Assembly (NCBI RefSeq): GCF_000247695.1
Contig: NW_004624801.1
Span: 2,438,323-2,502,322 of the forward strand
Reading direction: 5' to 3'
From: Heterocephalus glaber
Lineage: Eukaryota > Chordata > Mammalia > Rodentia > Bathyergidae
DNA length: 64,000 nucleotides
Both the position numbers and the translations under genes were made by a program. The notes beneath the pieces are model-generated. The model made no database searches, was not told the DNA's origin, and worked only from the letters and a program-made list of their open reading frames with translations. Positions 55,531-63,404 of the stretch are shown here, one piece after another. Every line of letters starts with the position of its first letter. The first letter of the stretch is position 1.

Positions 55531-56340
55531 GGTGGGGAAGGGAGAACAACTCCACAGGGTGAGGGGCTGCTCCAGAAGGGAGGACTTCAGTTAAGCCAAC
55601 AAGTGTGGCTCATTGGTCTCACCACCTCAAGGCTGGGCTCCAGGAGGCAGGAGAAAGTAAGAACCCAGGAGACTGGATTTGGGAAAACCCTGCCTAGGCA
55701 GCCATCCACCTCTGCCCTTCTTGCCTTCCCAAGCATGCCAGAACTGGGGGGTTCATAATTTAGGGGACTCATTGTAAGGGGACAGATCCATCCCACGGGA
55801 TGTAACACTCACACCAGCTGGCCTGCCATTCTCAGGGTCCTATCCCCAGCCTCAGGGACACAGCCCACTCCTCATGTGACAGGAAGCCACCTGCCTCCAT
55901 CACCCGCCCACAACCTAATGCTCAGTGTGGCTGGGTGCATCCAGGGGAAGCCCAGCTACAGGCAGTTGTGTCTCTCCTGCAACCAGAACCAGGGGACAGG
56001 GGGGTCTCACCAGGAAACCAGGCACCACAGAACCCTAGATGCCTCCATGCCAGGGGGCCAGGAGTGTTTGCAGTCCAGCAAATGTTGGGGCCTTTCACTC
56101 CAGAGACTTTGGAAGCTGGCATTTCCACAGCTAGCACTGAGGGTTCCAGGGTGGAGAGGTCCCAGCCCACACATAACATCTGTCCCCAGTGCCAACAGAA
56201 GGCCAGAGAGGCCAATGGAGAGGGAAAGTAAGGAGCCACCTGGCCAAGAGATGAATTGCATCAGCCTGAGATAAACGTTGAAACTTACCCTTCAATCCCA
56301 GTAGACACTTTGGGACCTGCATTGTGCCATGTGGCACAGT
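55531..56340. other. No feature recognised
   Basis: Overlapping open frames on both strands at 55876-56337 have no motif. Confidence 0.35.
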
Positions 56341-56344
56341 GGTC

Positions 56345-56600
56345 TGGTTTGGAGCATGTTCATTTGAAACAAAGAATCCGGAGTCTCACTACTTGATTTT
56401 TAAAATTTTTATTTGCTTCTTGGTTTTGATTCCAAGATCTAGCACTTGCTAGATATGTGTCCTCGAGCAAGTCACCTAACCTTTCTGAGCTTCACTTTCC
56501 ACAACAATACAACAGGCCCTGACAACAACCACACCATTCGCATGAAAGGATAAAGCCCTGTACACAGGGCCAGGCACTTGGGGGCCATCTGACCTTTTTG
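56345..56600 (+). repeat. MIR SINE
   Basis: AGATCTAGCACTTGCTAGAT, GTCCTCGAGCAAGTCACCTA, ACCTTTCTGAGCTTCACTTT and GGATAAAGCCCTGTACACAG with CCAGGCACTTGG follow the MIR order. A T-rich insertion of about 40 bases lies near 56395. Confidence 0.75.
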
Positions 56601-57485
56601 CTCCTGGACAGGAAGGGGCTCTCTCCTAGCCTCCATCTTTTCTGCTCATCACCCTCATGTTCTCCTGTTGATTCCACGCACATGGGACTCAGCTCTGGGA
56701 GCTTCGGGCTGCCAAGTGGCACGGGGTGAGACCAGCCTCCTTGCTGCAGATCCAGAGCTCAGCAAACTGGTTTCCCTCTGAGCTACCAAGGTGTGCAGTC
56801 CCGGCAAGGCCTGAGGGGCGTCATATTCAGCACTGCCCGCCCCCATCCTTCCCTGCCCCTAACTACGCTGTCAGCCACTCCACTGCCTGTCAGGCCCTAA
56901 CTCGTCAGGCCGGCTTGCCTTGGGACTGTGGCTTATCCAAACATCTTCATCGCTTTTCATAAATTCAATCCTTCCTTATCAGCTGCACCATCGGGAGGAA
57001 GGGCAGGAGGGGCTTGACTGAAGTGTGGGGAGAGAAGCTTTAATTAGCCTCCTTATTCCACGGGGTCACCCACAGTTCAAGTCCCCCGCCTTCACATGTT
57101 CCCAATCACGTAGTGAGAACACCAGAGCTGCAGCTGGGCTTTTGCCACTGCACACATCCACTGCAGCCGGCCTCTGCTCCCTGTGCACGGGACTGGGGTC
57201 CTGCTCCGGGCTGCACGTTGGCACGGGCCCTGCAGGCTGGAGATGAGCAGGTGTCATCCCTATGCATGCAGGTGCTACAAAGCAGCAGCTTTGAGCCCAG
57301 CTCCCAGTATATTGGACCTGCTCCAGGCCATGCAGGGATGACACAAACTGCTGTAACAAAGCCCCGACCTGACCTGGGTCCCGAAAGCAAACTCACCTTG
57401 TGAAGGGTGACTCAGCACCTAGAAGAATGCTAGGTGCTTTTGTCAGCCCTAAAACAGCCTCCAGGATAATAAGGTGGGAAGAACT
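56601..57485. other. No feature recognised
   Basis: About 0.9 kb of unique-looking DNA. GCTTTAATTAGCC near 57038 is a lone homeodomain-like core. Confidence 0.35.
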
Positions 57486-57489
57486 CAGA

Positions 57490-57680
57490 ATGGGGCTCAG
57501 AGATGCTAGATTCTGCCACCTTCTAGCTGTGTAGCTGTGGAAAAGATTCCTTGTCCTAAAACGTTGAAAGTGTTCATGGTAATACCTGTCTTCCCTGCCT
57601 CCCACTGCTGTGAGCTCCAAGGGAGAACACATGCAAATCTGCCTTTGGACGCACCAAATGCTAAACAAATGACACGTATT
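57490..57680 (+). repeat. MIR SINE
   Basis: GATTCTGCCACCTTCTAGCT then GTGTAGCTGTGGAAAAG, TGTTCATGGTAATACCTGTC and CACCAAATGCTAAACAAATG follow the MIR order. Confidence 0.7.
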
Positions 57681-57860
57681 CCCAGTTATCCAGCCCACGA
57701 GCTGTGTGGTAACATCTTGCCACAAATACCAGGCTCAGAGACCAATTCTTTCACCCTTCTATTCTTATTCAACTCTGCCATTTTCTTGAAGCCCGATTCT
57801 TAAAGGAAGCCCTTGACTGGAATCCTCAACACTTCACTGATAGGATTTAAAAACTGAGGC

Positions 57861-57970
57861 TAGTTAGGCATAGTGGTGCACACCTATAATCCTAGGATTG
57901 GCAGGAGTTCCAGGCCAGCCCAGGCTACATAGCGAGACTTTGTCTCAAAACAAAATTTAATAAAACAAAA
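57861..57970 (+). mobile_element. B1-type SINE monomer
   Basis: TTAGGCATAGTGGTGCACAC, CTATAATCCTAGGATTGGCA, GGAGTTCCAGGCCAGCCCAG, GCTACATAGCGAGACTTTGT and CTCAAAACAAAATT are nearly the classic rodent B1 monomer. It has the internal B1-type deletion rather than the composite ID tail. Confidence 0.85.
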
Positions 57971-57983
57971 GAGCTAAGGCTGA

Positions 57984-58050
57984 TTTTTTTTTTTTTTTGG
58001 TACCAGGGATCGAACTTGGGTCCTTGTGCTTTCGAGGCAGGTGGCGGATG
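57984..58050 (-). mobile_element. ID SINE with target-site duplication
   Basis: The T run at 57984-57998 is the reversed A tail. Next come GGTACCAGGGATCGAACTTG and GGTCCTTGTGCTTTCGAGGC, the reversed B-box half. The left flank AGGCTGA (57977-57983) plus the start of the T run is repeated as AGGCTGATTTTTT at 58051-58063, a clear target duplication. The 5' A-box half of the SINE is missing, so it is 5'-truncated. Confidence 0.85.
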
Positions 58051-58063
58051 AGGCTGATTTTTT

Positions 58064-59590
58064 ATGGTGCCATAGCATCACACAAACTCCAGCCTTTGTG
58101 TTTCTCTGGACACCTGCTCTTCTTACACACTCAACCTCTCCAGGGCTGTATACAAACCAAGACCCCTGCCTTGAACTTCACATGGCCCTAAATACCCAAG
58201 TAAATTGAATCGCCAAATTAGTCTGAAAACCAGTATTTCTTCCCAAGAGTCCTTCTCAGTGCCAAGCCCTGTCTTAGCTCTGAAAAATGCTCTTTGACCT
58301 TTCCATTGCTGTGTAGAAGCACTATAGAGAGGGAGAGACTCAAATTTGTCATTCAAACTATCAAAGTCTTAAGAAGGGAAAAGAGGTCTTAATAACTATA
58401 GATGGGAAACCGTGCAAACTGGGTCTGTGGTGGGCAAATAGGGAGGGACACTTATGGATTTTCTTCCTCTTGAAAGAGAAAGCCAAAGAAGCTATTCAAA
58501 TAGCTTGAGAAAAGCGGATGCTCCAAAAGGCTGAATGAATGAATGAATCATCTAATACATCTTGTCATCTTTAGTCATCAAGTTTTCCAGGAGAAATGGA
58601 AACTCTCATCTCCTCCTGCTTGGTTCATTAAGGAACCCCGTGGGGAGTTGAGTCGCCTTGGTGCTCAGTGTAGTGCTTGGCACATTTGCGGGCCACCTCC
58701 AGGGAGGAGACAGGTCTAGGGAAGAGTGACACAGTTCTAGAGGTCCCAGCCCAAGCTTTTATGATTATAATCATAACTGGCATGTGTGCAGTACCCAGGC
58801 CTCCCGAGCACATTCTCATGCATTTTTCTTTTGATCTGAAGCAGATAATGCAGACAGGAGCATGCGCCTCAAAGGCCACCCTGTTGCACAGCACACTGGC
58901 TGAGCAAGAACAAAGACCATAAATGAAGAAGGATGTTTGTACTACGCTTCCCGCTTGCCTGAAAACAGGAAACTCTGGAGGCCTACTTAAGAGGTTTTAT
59001 TTTTATTACTTATTTTTTAAATGGGGCAAATCTTTTCCAAAGGACTCTCCTTTCCCTTCTTATTTTGCTGCTGCAGGAGGAAGCTGGGTCTATCCTGATG
59101 GTTCAATGGGGAAAGGAGGATCCTGAGCACCTACTCCCACTTCTCACCTGACCCACAGCCTCTGTGGGTCTTACCTCCATGAAGCACCTGCAGGAAGTCA
59201 TCACCAGTGGAGAATGCCCAGTGGAGACAGCCTGCAGACTCCAGAGGGAAGGAAAGAGTCAGAGGTAGCAGGCTTGCGGAGGTGTGCTTCCATCCGGAAG
59301 ACATGGGTTGCAAAAGGACAGAACAGAGTTGTCGTGGGCATGGTAGTCATGGACACCAGGAAAGGTTGGAGATTTCTCTTGCTGATGGAGAAAGACTAGG
59401 GACCATCCAGCTAGGAAAGCCAAACATCAAATATGGCTAAGCATAGGACCCAGTATCTCAGGTAGCAGCAGCCAGGACCTAGGCCAGCATGGTTTTATCA
59501 GATTCTATTCTGCAGCCTTTGCTGCAGGCTTTGCAGGCTCTGGGTCCTCCTGTCTCCTGTTCATAACAATTAAACATGGGCAAGGTTTCA
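58064..59590. other. Mostly unassigned DNA
   Basis: No gene or named repeat is supported, apart from a short GAAT run near 58533-58549 and an 18-bp palindrome at 58759-58776, listed separately. Confidence 0.35.
58759..58776. repeat. 18-bp perfect palindrome
   Basis: TTATGATTATAATCATAA reads identically on both strands. Two inverted TGATTA homeodomain-like half sites make it a plausible dimer site. It lies in otherwise unassigned DNA. Confidence 0.8.
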
Positions 59591-59639
59591 AATCCCTGTA
59601 CTGGTCAGAGTTTTCTAGAGAAATAGAACCAACAGGAGA

Positions 59640-59660
59640 TGTGTGTGTGTGTGCATACAT
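59640..59660 (+). repeat. Short (GT)n tract
   Basis: GTGTGTGTGTGTGTGC followed by ATACATACATG. Confidence 0.85.
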
Positions 59661-59685
59661 ACATGTGTATATACATACATTTGTG

Positions 59686-60025
59686 ACTATGCATAGTTGT
59701 TCCATGATTCATCCATTGGACATTGGTTCCAAGACCCACCTGGACACCAAAATCTATAGCTACGCAAGTCCTATATACAAAATGGCATAATATTTGCACA
59801 CAACCTACGTGCATCCTTCTGTATACTTTAAATCACCTATGGATGACTAACAAGACGTAATACAATACCTACACATCACTTTCTGTGGCTTCAGTGTAGT
59901 ATTCAGCATTCAGCAAATTCAAGTTTTGCTTTTTGGAACTTTTGGAAAATTTTAAAAATATTTCCTATCCACTGTTGGTTGAACCCACTGATGCAGAACC
60001 CACAGATTCAGAGGACTGACTGTCT
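59686..60025 (-). mobile_element. TcMar-Tigger MITE nested in the older repeat
   Basis: CATTGGTTCCAAGACCCACC, then TGGACACCAAAATCTATAGC, GTCCTATATACAAAATGGCA, GTGCATCCTTCTGTATACTT, TTAAATCACCTATGGATGAC and TTGAACCCACTGATGCAGAA, CCCACAGATTCAGAGG, are the reversed Tigger-class non-autonomous consensus. It is non-coding. Confidence 0.75.
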
Positions 60026-60399
60026 ATGTGAAGGGATTTATCTTAAGGAAATGGCTCATGCAACTGTAGGGGCTGGGGAGTCTGGAAGCCGTGAGGCGAG
60101 CCAACTGGCTGGCAAGGCTGAAGGCTACAATCTGGAGTGAGGAATCTGTGGGTTAAGCTGGCAACTGGAGACAGGCAGAAGTGATGCTGCAGTCCTGAGG
60201 CAGAATTTCTACTTCTCTGGGAAAATGCATTTTTGTTTCTAAGGCCTCCATGTGATTGGATTGCCCCAGCCACATATTCAAGGGTAATGTCCTTTATTCC
60301 CTACAACTACAACTACAAAATACTTTCATGACAACATCTAGATTAGTGTTTGATTGAATACATGGGTACCATACCCTAGCCAAGTTTACACAGAAAGCT

Positions 60400-61070
60400 A
60401 GCCACCGCATCTCACTGAAGAGAAGCTCTAAGGCCATTGTGTAGGCTCTGCCATCCTCCCATCCAAGAGCACAGTAAGCCAGTCCTACCTTAAATTGGCA
60501 GTTTTCTGATGGAGAGGCCACATTCTAAGCCATCACCTCCTGTAAGCTGCTACTATGCAAGGGTGCCCAGTAGTGTCTCTTGAGTTGGACAAGATCAAGT
60601 TAGGAAAACTAAGTCAATATCACAGAAAAACACAAGCTTGAGTATCAGAAGGCATAGGTTCAAGATTCCAGCTCCACCATTAGTTGATGCTGGTCTGTGA
60701 AAAGGTCACTTTCCCTCTCTGGGGGGGGTGTTTGTGTGTGTGTGTGTGTGTGTACACAAAAGTCGAATTGGATGCTTAATAGTCTTCTCCAATGATTGTT
60801 ACTCTCCTGGTCCTTGGGACACATGCTTTAATGCCTCCAGAGACAGTTCCACACTATGAACAGGGCAGACAATGTAAGAGAAAATTCTCAAAGTAGGTAG
60901 GTAAATAGAAAAAGAAGATGGATTAGATAATCTATAGCTGAATACATCAAATATAAAATTATATAAGTGGGTATAAAGGGCAGATGCTCCAGTGTTTTAA
61001 GATTCATATTTTCTCCTTTCATTTCTTAAACTTAAGTCTCTTTGGAGACCTGCTGAAAGTCTCAGAAAAA
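60400..61070. other. Unassigned, with a MIR-like piece and a TG run
   Basis: GCTTGAGTATCAGAAGGCAT and CCAGCTCCACCATTAGTTGA near 60640-60690, with AAAAGGTCACTTTCCCTCTC, look like a MIR head. A (TG)n tract lies at 60721-60754, and nothing else is recognised. Confidence 0.4.
60721..60754 (+). repeat. (G)n-(TG)n microsatellite
   Basis: GGGGGGGG then TGTTTGTGTG and a pure TG run. Confidence 0.9.
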
Positions 61071-61086
61071 AAAAAAATGATTTGCT

Positions 61087-61171
61087 TGCCAGGGATTTAG
61101 CTCAGTGCTTCCACCACCTGCCTGGCAAGTGCAAGGTCCTGAGTTCGATCCCCGGTACAAAAAAAAAAATT
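61087..61171 (+). mobile_element. ID SINE with well-preserved pol III boxes
   Basis: The tRNA-like body has an A box (TTAGCTCAGTGC) and a B box (GAGTTCGATCCCC, one base off GGTTCGATCCC), ends CGGTAC, and has an A tail of ten bases. TTTGCTT (61081-61087) and TTTGCTTT near 61173 probably mark the target duplication. It is the best preserved ID copy in the window. The 89- and 77-codon open frames here are artefacts of the SINE and its flanks. Confidence 0.85.
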
Positions 61172-61329
61172 TTTGCTTTGAATTTGGGATGTAAGCTGGC
61201 CAAGGACTATTCACATGGAACTCCAGAACCAAAGATGACAGCAGGGTCAAAAATAGCTGACCCAGAGGAGGACAAAACTCCAGAAAGGGAAACCGAACAT
61301 CTACAGAAGAAATAAAAAATGACAAAAAC

Positions 61330-61821
61330 ATAGTAAAAGATGCTTAGTCTCACAGTAATTACAGAAATAAAGTTTTATAAAGTATCCATAATTTTCCCAT
61401 TCAGATTGGCAAAGCTTAAATGTTTGATCATACAGAGAGCTTGTGGCAGTATGAGGAGCACGTGCTCTTAGACATATCAGTAAGTTTCTGAAAGGCCAAC
61501 TTGGCAGGTCTGGCAAATTTAAGTTATAGAATTCTTTATATTTAGGTATGTGTCTTACAGAAATACCCATTGTATACTTACGTCTGTGGGTGTTGTTTGT
61601 GTGAGACACACGAATGTCTCAAAGTATGTCATAGAACACTTACTGCAACCTCATTTGTAAAAATGAAAAGTTACAAAAACTCTGCCCATGAACACATAAC
61701 AGAATGGTTTTAATAGCTCATCACATATCCATTTTGTGGACTATCATAATATATAGCATTATATAGCAAGAAGGTGTTGATATATACCAATAGGGAACAT
61801 GGGAGGACCATGTATATGGTG
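61330..61821 (+). mobile_element. L1M-type LINE, left part of a triple nest
   Basis: AAAGCTTAAATGTTTGATCA, AGCTTGTGGCAGTATGAGGA, AAGTTTCTGAAAGGCCAACT, ACACTTACTGCAACCTCATT and CACATATCCATTTTGTGGAC follow the sense order of the L1 3' region. The L1 resumes after 62546. Confidence 0.65.
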
Positions 61822-61986
61822 TGTTACTCGGCTCAGGCTGCTGTCACAAAATACCACAGACTGGGTAGTTTATAAATGACAGAAATTTATTTCTTACAGT
61901 TCTGGAGGCAGGAAGTTCCATATAAGGATGTCAACAGAGTCAGGTTCTGGTGAGGGCCCCCACATGGCAGAAAGGACAAAACAGCT

Positions 61987-62395
61987 TGTGTTAGTCAGCT
62001 TTTCATCACTGTGACAAAATACCTGACATAAACAACTTTAAAGGAGGAAAGATATTTTTTTCCTCACAGTTTCATAGGTCTCAGTTCATAGCCATCTGGC
62101 TCTGTTACTTCTGTGCCCATGATGAGGTAGAGCATCACTGCAGGGGGCGGGTGGTGAAGCAAAGTAGATCAATTCATGGTGGGCAGGAGGTAGAGTGAGA
62201 AAAGGAGCCTTACTGTTCTTCTCTTTTTCCACCTGGACCACAGCCTACTGGATGACATACATGTATTGAAGGCAGGTCTCCCCCTCAGTTTGCTATTCTA
62301 CATGCCAATAAACTCAGGAAACAACCTCACAGACATGCCAGGAATCTGCTTTACTGATTTTCCAATCAAGTTGACAACTGAGATTAACCATCACT
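61987..62395 (-). mobile_element. Younger rodent MaLR-like LTR inside the older LTR
   Basis: TGTTAGTCAGCTTTTCATCA begins it, AACTTTAAAGGAGGAAAGAT and TTTCATAGGTCTCAGTTCAT follow. The end has ATTTTCCAATCAAGTTGACA and ACTGAGATTAACCATCACT. CAGCT (61982-61986) and GAGCT (62396-62400) are a possible one-mismatch 5-bp target duplication. A CTCF-like core lies at 62134-62152. Confidence 0.75.
62134..62152 (+). promoter_or_regulatory. Possible CTCF-binding core inside the LTR
   Basis: ATCACTGCAGGGGGCGGGT fits the CTCF core variant CTGCAGGGGGC with a favourable GGC-G continuation. It sits inside the younger LTR, so if real it would be a repeat-borne site. There is no experimental evidence here. Confidence 0.35.
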
Positions 62396-62546
62396 GAGCT
62401 CCCTTGGTCCTCTGTTCTAAGGGTACTAATCTCCTGTCCTCATGACCTAAACCCCTCCCAAAGGCCTCAGCCCCTAACACCATCACCCCAGGGCTTATGA
62501 GTTCAGTGTATAAATATTAGGAAAATGCAAATACTCAGACCATAGC

Positions 62547-62830
62547 ATACTGTAAGCTAAATGTGCATTTTTTAAGCTCTCCATTTTTGTTTGTATATAC
62601 ATTTCTACAGATGTGTGATATTTATAAAAAAATGTCTAGAAAAGAACCAGAAGAAAGAACATGAGGCTGTCCTAGTGGTCACCCAGAGGACAAGGGGAAG
62701 ATGAAGGGTGGGTAGAGGAGGTGGAATAATTCAACCTGTGCAATTTTATTCCTTTATGCCTAAATATAGTCATATGTCTTCTATATAATTTTAATAACAA
62801 TACCAATAATAATGAAAGGAAAAAATGAAA
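62547..62830 (+). mobile_element. L1M-type LINE, right part of the triple nest
   Basis: AAAGAACCAGAAGAAAGAAC, CCTAGTGGTCACCCAGAGGA and CAAGGGGAAG, then AATTTTATTCCTTTATGCCT and an A-rich end near 62820, are the 3' end order that follows the left part at 61330-61821. Confidence 0.6.
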
Positions 62831-62867
62831 GGAAATGGATAGATACTTGCTAGCTTCTCTGGCTATT

Positions 62868-63225
62868 TTAGAGTTTGGATCATAAATATCCCCCAAAGGC
62901 CATGTGTTGATGACTTCGTCACCAGTCTGTGGTGTTTTGGGAGTGGTGGAACCTTTAGGAAGTAGAGCCTAGTAGAAGGAAGTAGGTTACTGGGGACCAT
63001 GCCTTTAAAAGGATTACTAGGACCCTGGCTCCTTCCTACCTCTGTCTTTGCTTCTTGATCACCACAAGGTAAGCGGTTTCCTTGGCCATACATGTCTTTC
63101 ATGATATACTGACTCTCCACAGGACAAAACATAATAGAACCAAGGGACCATAGAATGAAACCTCTGAAATCATGAGCCAAACTAAACTATTTCCTCCTTT
63201 TGAGTTGCTTACAAGTGCTGATCAA
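62868..63225 (+). mobile_element. MaLR-like rodent LTR (solo)
   Basis: GAGTTTGGATCATAAATATC, CCCAAAGGCCATGTGTTGAT, TTTGGGAGTGGTGGAACCTT, AGAAGGAAGTAGGTTACTGG, CTTCTTGATCACCACAAGGT and CCTCTGAAATCATGAGCCAA followed by TTTCCTCCTTTTGAGTTGCT are in sense LTR order. The very end is truncated. Confidence 0.8.
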
Positions 63226-63245
63226 AAATACATGTTTACATTTTT

Positions 63246-63390
63246 GAAATGTACTACAGTAAAAGACACATTGCCATTCATTCCACTCAAAATACTTTCT
63301 CTCACTTCTAACACACTTGTCTCATCATTCTTACTACTCCCTGAACCAGTTCTCAAAGTCCTTTTCCTGGGTGTATTTATGATTTGTCAT
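63246..63390 (-). mobile_element. Mariner 3' end, sister of the 22945 copy
   Basis: TAAAAGACACATTGCCATTC, AAAATACTTTCTCTCACTTC and CACTTGTCTCATCATTCTTA then CTCAAAGTCC align with the left arm of the element at 22945-23100. It is the reverse complement of the mariner region that encodes the E-D-F-Q-N-C segment. Only this end is present. Confidence 0.65.
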
Positions 63391-63404
63391 TAAAAAAATA
63401 TATG

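Larger units (their letters stand above)
59592..60395 (-). mobile_element. Old LTR-like repeat split by a Tigger element
   Basis: CTGGTCAGAGTTTTCTAGAG, AAATAGAACCAACAGGAGAT and a GT run begin it. After the inserted Tigger it resumes with GAAGGGATTTATCTTAAGGA, AATGGCTCATGCAACTGTAG, GGGGCTGGGGAGTCTGGAAG, and near the end GTACCATACCCTAGCCAAGT. The order matches a common mammalian antisense LTR-like repeat ('...ctccagagaaacagaaccaatagg...ttataaggaattggctcac...gtcaagttgacac'). I do not name the family. Confidence 0.6.
61822..62546 (-). mobile_element. MST/THE-type MaLR LTR, split by a younger LTR
   Basis: The left part has GCTGTCACAAAATACCACAG, ACTGGGTAGTTTATAAATGA, CTTACAGTTCTGGAGGCAGG and GGGCCCCCACATGGCAGAAA. 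The right part resumes with GTACTAATCTCCTGTCCTCA, TGACCTAAACCCCTCCCAAA, GGCCTCAGCCCCTAACACCA and ends ACTCAGACCATAGCA. These are the two halves of an antisense MaLR LTR (MST/THE1 lineage), interrupted at 61987-62395. It is itself inserted in the L1M. Confidence 0.8.

Noticed and set aside
61087..61171. tRNA gene
   Set aside because: The A and B boxes are tRNA-like, but the body does not fold as a complete tRNA and it has a poly-A tail and probable target duplication, so it is an ID SINE.
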